From the NCBI GenBank assembly GCA_938046755.1, contig CALIXC010000118.1, positions 1 to 11,081 of the forward strand: a stretch of 11,081 nucleotides of DNA, written 5' to 3'. Shown here one piece after another: positions 7,263 to 11,081 of the stretch. The DNA is from an uncultured Lautropia sp. GTDB lineage: Bacteria; Pseudomonadota; Gammaproteobacteria; Burkholderiales; Burkholderiaceae_E. The notes beneath the pieces were generated by a model. It was given only the letters and a program-made list of their open reading frames with translations. It was not told the DNA's origin and searched no databases. Numbering within the stretch: the first letter of the stretch is position 1; each line of letters opens with the position of its first letter. The position numbers and the translations under genes are program-made.

Positions 7263-8247
7263 GACTTTGACTGAACTGAAATACATCGTGGCCGTGGCCC
7301 GCGAGCGACACTTCGGCCGGGCGGCCGAGGCCTGCTTCGTGAGCCAGCCCACCCTGTCGGTGGCCATCAAGAAACTGGAAGACGAGCTGGAAGTGCAGCT
7401 CTTCGAGCGCGGGAATGTGGAGGTGAGCGTCACCCCCGTGGGCGAGCGCATCGTCGAGCAGGCCCAGCGCGTGCTGGAAGAATCCGCCACCATCCGCGAG
7501 ATTGCCAAGGAAGGCAAGGATCCCCGCCATGGGCCGCTGCGGCTGGGCGTCATCCACACCATCGGTCCCTACCTGCTGCCCCGTCTGGTGCCGGCCATGC
7601 TGAAGGCCGTGCCCGGCATGCCGCTGCTGCTGCAGGAGGGGTTGACGGCCAAGCTGCTGGAGGCGCTGAAGCTGGGCGAGATCGACGTGGCCGTGGTGGC
7701 CGAGCCGATGCCGGTGCCGGGCGTGATGTCCTGGCCGGTCTATGACGAGCCCTTCGTGGTGGTGGTGCCCACCAAGCATCCGTGGGCGGCGCGCCCGTCG
7801 GTGGATTCGACCGAGCTGAAGGACGAAACGATGCTGCTGCTGGGCGCCGGCCACTGCTTCCGTGACCAGGTGCTGAAGGTCTGCCCGGAGCTGTCGCGCT
7901 ATTCGCAGACCAGCACGGCCGGCATCCAGAAGACCTTCGAGGGGTCGTCGCTGGAGACCATCCGCCACATGGTGGCCTCGGGCATCGGCATCACCGTGCT
8001 GCCCTGGACCGCTATGCCGGCCGGCATCGAGCCCGGGGTGGAAGGCAAGAACAATGACGGCCTGCTGACCTACGTGCCTTTCGAGAAGACGCCCCCGGTG
8101 CGTCAGGTGATGCTGGTCTGGCGCAAGAGCTTCGGTCGGGTGGAGGCCGTGGAAGAGCTGCACGACTGCCTGGTGAAGCTGGAGCAGCCCGGCGTCATGC
8201 CGCTGGATGTGCCCGCGCCGCTGTCGCTGATGACGGTGCCGGTCTGA
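7261..8247 (+). CDS. oxyR: OxyR, LysR-family peroxide sensor
   Basis: OxyR is a cytoplasmic tetrameric regulator that H2O2 switches by forming a disulfide; it then activates catalase, alkyl hydroperoxide reductase and related genes. The 328-residue protein begins with the classic helix-turn-helix block, with FGRAAEACFVSQPTLSVAIK at 18-37. The redox pair is Cys199 and Cys208 in GHCFRDQVLKVCPE, at the same numbers as in E. coli OxyR. The regulatory-domain block GIGITVLPW is at 241-249. The N-terminus MTLTELKYIVAVARERHFG is the usual family start, so ATG 7261 is secure, yet no Shine-Dalgarno precedes it and a -10-like hexamer ends only 6 nt upstream, which suggests a leaderless or very short-leader mRNA. 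The C-terminal tail after about 305 is Pro-rich and variable. The genes it controls are not in this window. Confidence 0.95.
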   Translation: MTLTELKYIVAVARERHFGRAAEACFVSQPTLSVAIKKLEDELEVQLFERGNVEVSVTPVGERIVEQAQRVLEESATIREIAKEGKDPRHGPLRLGVIHTIGPYLLPRLVPAMLKAVPGMPLLLQEGLTAKLLEALKLGEIDVAVVAEPMPVPGVMSWPVYDEPFVVVVPTKHPWAARPSVDSTELKDETMLLLGAGHCFRDQVLKVCPELSRYSQTSTAGIQKTFEGSSLETIRHMVASGIGITVLPWTAMPAGIEPGVEGKNNDGLLTYVPFEKTPPVRQVMLVWRKSFGRVEAVEELHDCLVKLEQPGVMPLDVPAPLSLMTVPV

Positions 8248-8276
8248 TGGCGCGTCTGCGATCGGGGTGGCCGGCG

Positions 8277-8306
8277 TCTGTCGACGGTGCTGTTCGCCCG
8301 GACAGA
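8277..8306. terminator. Possible bidirectional terminator between oxyR and yoeB
   Basis: TCTGTC at 8277-8282 pairs with GACAGA at 8301-8306, and after a two-base bulge CGG can pair with CCG inside. It sits between the convergent ends of oxyR and yoeB. There is no T-run on either strand. Confidence 0.3.
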
Positions 8307-8561
8307 TCAGTAGTGGTAGCGTGCCTGGGCGATCAGGATGGCGTCGTCGACTTTCTTGTAGACCAGTCGATGTTCGGAATCGATGCGGCGAGACCAATAG
8401 CCCGAGTAGGTGAACCGTAGCGCCTCAGGTTTGCCGCTGCCCTCGAAGGGGGTTCGCATGATCTCCTTGAGCAGGCTGTTGATGCGCTGCAGGTTCTTCC
8501 TGTCATGCTCCTGCCAGTACAAATAATCCTTCCAGGCCTGCTCCGAAAAGATCAGTTTCAC
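8307..8561 (-). CDS. yoeB: YoeB family mRNA interferase toxin
   Basis: YoeB is a RelE-fold endoribonuclease that cuts mRNA in the ribosomal A site and stops growth when freed from its antitoxin. The 84 residues equal the E. coli YoeB length and align end to end by eye: EQAWKDYLYWQEHDRK at 7-22, RTPFEGSGKPEALR at 36-49, SGYWSRRI at 53-60, HRLVY at 64-68, and the C-terminal ARYHY. The catalytic residues of the family, Glu46, Arg65 and His83, are all present, with Tyr84 last, so the toxin looks active. The start is GTG at 8561, overlapping the yefM stop by 4 nt (GTGA), so translation is coupled to the antitoxin. Confidence 0.95.
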   Translation of the reverse strand: MKLIFSEQAWKDYLYWQEHDRKNLQRINSLLKEIMRTPFEGSGKPEALRFTYSGYWSRRIDSEHRLVYKKVDDAILIAQARYHY

Positions 8562-8809
8562 AGGGCAATGCCCTTTTCCTGGCCTTGGCCACTTTCCAGT
8601 TCGGAGATGCTGTCCATCAGGATGCGCGCATTCCGTGGACTGCGCAGCAGATACGCCGTTTCTTCCATGGCCTTGTAGTCTTCTAGGGATATGACGACGA
8701 CGGACGGTTGGCCACTGCGCGTGATGATGGTGGGTTCGTGATGCTCACACACGCGGTGCATGGTTTCGGCCAGCGTGGCTCGGGCTTTGCTGTAGGAGAT
8801 CGAGTCCAT
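8558..8809 (-). CDS. yefM: YefM family antitoxin (Phd/YefM)
   Basis: YefM neutralises YoeB through its C-terminal segment and, with it, represses the operon through its N-terminal DNA-binding domain. The 83-residue protein starts MDSISYSKARATLAETM and carries the Phd/YefM pattern: TIITRSGQPSVVVISLEDYKAMEETAYLLRSP, given here in parts as TIITRSGQPSVVVISLEDY (about 27-45) and ETAYLLRSPRNA (about 50-61). I chose the ATG at 8807-8809 because GGAG stands 7 nt upstream and the family begins at this point; an in-frame TTG at 8830 would lie in the operator and is unlikely. It comes before yoeB in the same operon, the usual order. Confidence 0.94.
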   Translation of the reverse strand: MDSISYSKARATLAETMHRVCEHHEPTIITRSGQPSVVVISLEDYKAMEETAYLLRSPRNARILMDSISELESGQGQEKGIAL

Positions 8810-8823
8810 TGGATTGCTCCAGT

Positions 8824-8862
8824 TGTACAATTATTTGTACATAGACCGACTGAGCATGTCAA
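8824..8862 (-). promoter_or_regulatory. yefM-yoeB promoter and YefM operator
   Basis: Read on the minus strand, a perfect -35 TTGACA (8862-8857) is followed after 17 bp by TACAAA (8839-8834), four of six for a -10. Two palindromic TGTACA boxes, at 8836-8841 and 8824-8829, have centres 12 bp apart. This core and spacing match those described for the E. coli yefM-yoeB operator. One box overlaps the -10 and the other the expected transcription start, which fits autorepression by YefM or YefM-YoeB. Confidence 0.85.
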
Positions 8863-8864
8863 GG

Positions 8865-9956
8865 TCAGCCCTCATGCGCCCGCCCGCACCAGCACTGCCA
8901 GGCGCGGTGGGCCGCCTGGCCGTCGCCAGCCGGATCGACGCCGAATAGGCCCGGTGAGGGCTGGCCGTGGTCGTGCGGCAGCACCAGATAGCAGGTGCGC
9001 CGATCCACCGCCAGGCCGACCTGCGCGCCATGCGGCAGCGTCAGCGTGGTGGGCTCGTGGCCGAAGGGCAGGCCGGTGATCAGCGGCGTGGGCGTCTGCG
9101 TGCGCAGCCACTGCCAGACCTTCTTCATCGTGTAGCGATCGCCTTCGGCCTGCTTCCAGCTGAAGTGGCCCAGCAGCACGGCGCGCTGGCGATCCAGCAC
9201 GCCCGTGTGCAGCAGCTGGGTCATCAGCCGTTCCACGCGGTAGGGGTGCTCGTTGACCTCTTCCAGGAACAGGATGCCGCCGTCGATGCGCGGAAAGAGC
9301 GAGGTGCCCAGCAGCGAGCAGACCATGCTGAGGTTGCCGCCCCAGAGCGTGCCTTCGGCCTCGAAGCCCGAGGGCGCGCCTTCACCCCGAAAGCCCACCA
9401 GTTCCAGCCGGCCCGACAGGGCGTCGGCCAGCGTTTCCAGCGTGGTGGGATCCACGTCGGCCGGGTCGGCAGCGTCGAAATGCGAGACCAGCGCAGGGCC
9501 GGCCCAGGTGGTGGTGCCTGTCCGGGCCAGCATGGCCAGGTGGAAGGCGGTGAAGTCCGAGAAGCCCAGCCATTTCTTGCCGCTGGCGGCCAGACGTTCG
9601 AAGTCCAGCTTTTCCAGATAGCGGGTGATGCCATAGCCGCCCCGGCTGGTCATGATGGTGGGGGCGTCGGATTCGATGGCCCGCTGGAATGCCTGCAGGC
9701 GCGTCTCGTCGTCGCCGGCAAAGCGCTGCTGGTGGGTGGCCAGCGCCTTCGGATCCAGCGTCAGCCGAAAGCCCTGGCGCTGCAGCAGCCGGCGCGCCCG
9801 CTGCACGCGGCTGCGGTCGGAAATCGCCCCGGAAGGGGAGATGACGTAGATGTCGCGGGCGTGAGGGGGAAGGTCCAGCGGACCGGCAGGCAGGTCGGAG
9901 GAACTGGGCACGGAGGCAGGGCTTGGCACGGGGGAGGATCGTCCATGAACGGGCAT
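8865..9956 (-). CDS. ldcA: LD-carboxypeptidase, S66 family (muramoyltetrapeptide carboxypeptidase)
   Basis: This enzyme removes the terminal D-Ala from murein tetrapeptides in the cytoplasm during cell-wall recycling. The S66 pattern is clear: IYVISPSGAI near the N-terminus, TIMTSRGGYGITRYLEKLDF, the nucleophile elbow GFSDFTAFH (Ser at codon 9558-9560), WGGNLSMVCSLLGTS, FLEEVNEHPYRVERL with the expected catalytic Glu, and TGLPFGHEP with the expected His. The frame reaches ATG 10064 (399 residues), but the family normally begins near IYVISP, so I chose ATG 9956 (363 residues); neither has a clear Shine-Dalgarno, and the first ~30 residues remain Pro/Ser-rich linker. The C-terminal ~30 residues, with two Cys in CWCGRAHEG, are not part of the family core. 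There is no signal peptide. mltB lies upstream on the same strand, so the two may be co-expressed. Confidence 0.88.
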   Translation of the reverse strand: MPVHGRSSPVPSPASVPSSSDLPAGPLDLPPHARDIYVISPSGAISDRSRVQRARRLLQRQGFRLTLDPKALATHQQRFAGDDETRLQAFQRAIESDAPTIMTSRGGYGITRYLEKLDFERLAASGKKWLGFSDFTAFHLAMLARTGTTTWAGPALVSHFDAADPADVDPTTLETLADALSGRLELVGFRGEGAPSGFEAEGTLWGGNLSMVCSLLGTSLFPRIDGGILFLEEVNEHPYRVERLMTQLLHTGVLDRQRAVLLGHFSWKQAEGDRYTMKKVWQWLRTQTPTPLITGLPFGHEPTTLTLPHGAQVGLAVDRRTCYLVLPHDHGQPSPGLFGVDPAGDGQAAHRAWQCWCGRAHEG

Positions 9957-10136
9957 GAGGCCGGCTATCTTAACGCCGCTGCTCCTGTCTGCCGTCATGC
10001 GGATGGCAGGATCCCCATTCAGCGCGTCAATGCAGCCGGATTCGGCGCGTGTCAGGCTGCCCATGCTGGCGCTGTGTGGTGCTGTGTTCGTGAGAGGTCG
10101 GCCTGAGCATGAAACGTCAGGCCGCGTCCCCGATGT
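9957..10136. other. Gap between mltB and ldcA
   Basis: The gap is 180 bp if ldcA starts at 9956, or 72 bp with the ATG at 10064. It contains the hairpin at 10099-10124. A -10-like TAAGAT (minus strand, about 9967-9972) stands shortly before ATG 9956 but has no good -35. Confidence 0.4.
10099..10124 (-). terminator. Perfect 8-bp hairpin after mltB
   Basis: CGGCCTGA at 10099-10106 and TCAGGCCG at 10117-10124 are perfectly complementary with a 10-nt loop, starting 12 nt past the mltB stop. No T-run follows, so it may be a weak terminator or an mRNA-stabilising hairpin between mltB and ldcA. Confidence 0.5.
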
Positions 10137-11081
10137 TCAGGGCGAGGGCGTCTTCTGTGGCAGCGCGGGCTGTTTGGGCAGTTCCAGCTGTGGTGCACCC
10201 AGCGTGCCGGCATGGCGCTGGTGCAGCACTTCGGCCAGCTCGGTCACGGCCATGGCGTAGAAGAACGAGCGGTTGTAGCGGGTGATGGCGTAGAAGTTGC
10301 CGGTACCGATGACGTAGCTGGGCGGGTTGGCGCCGTTGGGCAGGTCCACCAGCATCAACGGCTGGTCGGCCGGCAGTGACAGGGGGCTGGTGATGCCGGC
10401 GGCGCGCAGGTCGGCGATGCTCAGCTCAGGCTTCGGGCCGCGGGCCAGCAGCGAGGCGGGGTCGGCGTTCTCGGCCAGCGTGACGGGGTAGTAGAGGTCG
10501 CGGTCTTTCTGCCAGCCGTGGATGGCCAGAAAGCGCGCCACGCTGCCGATGGCGTCGACCGGGCTGTTGACCAGATCGATGCGGCCATCGCCGTCGAAGT
10601 CGGTGGCATAGCTGCGGATGCTGCCGGGCATGAACTGCGGGGTGCCGATGGCGCCGGCATAGGAGCCCCGGGGCGCCATCGGATCCAGGCCATTCTCGCG
10701 GCAGTACAGCAGGAACTGCTCCAGCTCCTTGCGGAAGTAGGCGGCGCGCGGCGGAAAGTCGAAGGCCAGCGTGGAGAGCGCCTGGATGGTGGGGAATTTG
10801 CCGGTGTTGCGACCGTAGAGGGTTTCCACGCCGATGATGGCGACGATGATCTCGGCGGGCACGCCATGTTCCTGCGTGGCGCGCTCCAGCGCGCCGGCAT
10901 GCTGTTCCCAGAACTTCAGGCCGCCGTCGATGCGCACCGGCTGCAGGAAGCGGGCCCGGTAGGTCTGCCAGTCAGGCAGCTTAGGGGCCGGGGGCGGCGT
11001 GGTGGGGGCGGTACCTGCGGGCGTGGCGTCAATCTGCTTTTTTACGGCTTCGGGCGCGGGCGGGTTGGGGAGGTCGTCTGA
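10137..11081 (-). CDS. mltB: MltB-type lytic murein transglycosylase (5' end beyond window)
   Basis: MltB cuts the MurNAc-GlcNAc bond of peptidoglycan to leave 1,6-anhydro-MurNAc, usually as an outer-membrane lipoprotein. Family blocks are WQTYRARFLQPVRIDGGLKF (about 10970-10911), IVAIIGVETLYGRNTG with the catalytic Glu at codon 10824-10826, GSYAGAIGTPQFMPGSIRSY, and the DFDGDGRIDL calcium-site-like loop, followed by DAIGSVARFLAIHGW. The C-terminal block has YNRSFFYAMAVTELAE. Upstream of WQTYRARF the frame runs open to base 11081 through a Pro/Ala/Thr-rich linker, so the signal or lipobox lies outside the window. The GTG at 10937 is internal to the conserved domain and is not the start. The tail after LELPKQPAL is a short Pro-rich extension. 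The product would feed anhydro-muropeptides into the pathway in which LdcA, encoded downstream, acts. Confidence 0.92.
   Translation of the reverse strand, partial: SDDLPNPPAPEAVKKQIDATPAGTAPTTPPPAPKLPDWQTYRARFLQPVRIDGGLKFWEQHAGALERATQEHGVPAEIIVAIIGVETLYGRNTGKFPTIQALSTLAFDFPPRAAYFRKELEQFLLYCRENGLDPMAPRGSYAGAIGTPQFMPGSIRSYATDFDGDGRIDLVNSPVDAIGSVARFLAIHGWQKDRDLYYPVTLAENADPASLLARGPKPELSIADLRAAGITSPLSLPADQPLMLVDLPNGANPPSYVIGTGNFYAITRYNRSFFYAMAVTELAEVLHQRHAGTLGAPQLELPKQPALPQKTPSP

Noticed and set aside
6085..8397. 770-codon open frame on the - strand opposite recG and oxyR
   Set aside because: It runs across two well-supported genes and their gap, is His/Arg/Gln/Leu-rich and has no motif; it is a GC-driven shadow.
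8810..8830. TTG start at 8830 for yefM
   Set aside because: It lies within the operator, at about the predicted transcription start, and has no ribosome site; ATG 8809 has GGAG at 7 nt and matches the family N-terminus.
8967..10106. 379-codon open frame on the + strand opposite ldcA
   Set aside because: Antisense to a gene with a full S66 motif set; composition is typical of a shadow frame.
10137..10937. GTG at 10937 as the start of mltB
   Set aside because: Conserved MltB sequence (WQTYRARFLQP) continues upstream in the same frame with no stop as far as the window end, so the gene is 5'-incomplete here.
1..11081. CRISPR array, tRNA/rRNA genes, insertion sequences or phage genes
   Set aside because: None seen: no regularly spaced repeats, no tRNA-like folds noticed in the gaps, and no transposase, integrase or phage protein patterns in any frame.

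Overview
The window carries DNA of two compositions, both high in GC. From about 1400 to the right end (11081) the codon use (Val GTG, Leu CTG), the protein types and the gene set fit a betaproteobacterium of the Burkholderiales; a Lautropia-like oral genus is a guess, not shown. From 1 to about 1400 the codon use moves to GTC and CTC, and the proteins read as actinobacterial (Propionibacteriaceae-like is my best guess). The change falls inside the uvrA reading frame at about 1380-1450, in a block where all UvrA proteins are alike, and the frame stays open across it. The simplest reading is a chimeric join of two genomes (assembly, binning or amplification artefact). Real recombination cannot be excluded from sequence alone.

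Layout. 1-892 (+): 3' part of a MocR/PdxR-type regulator with its aminotransferase domain, converging on uvrA. 966-4268 (-): uvrA, a Burkholderiales-type N-terminal 940 residues joined to an actinobacterial-type C-terminal 140-150. 4269-4550: gap between divergent genes, with a long imperfect inverted repeat (4365-4478) and a promoter-like element before ridA. 4551-4931 (+) ridA and 4960-7143 (+) recG form a likely operon. 7261-8247 (+): oxyR, with an OxyR-type ATAG-N7-CTAT site lying over its -10 element and start codon. 8307-8809 (-): yefM-yoeB toxin-antitoxin operon with a clear promoter and the two TGTACA operator boxes typical of this family. 8865-9956 (-): LD-carboxypeptidase (ldcA-like). 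10137-11081 (-): MltB-type lytic transglycosylase, open at the window end; a perfect 8-bp hairpin separates it from ldcA.

Functional themes of the betaproteobacterial part are DNA repair (UvrA, RecG), metabolite damage control (RidA), peroxide sensing (OxyR), a growth-control module (YefM-YoeB), and peptidoglycan turnover and recycling (MltB, LdcA). I saw no tRNA, rRNA, CRISPR array, insertion sequence or prophage gene. No wholly new system is evident. The items most worth attention are the mosaic uvrA, the intergenic inverted repeat, the oxyR start-site operator, and the Lys-rich linker in UvrA.
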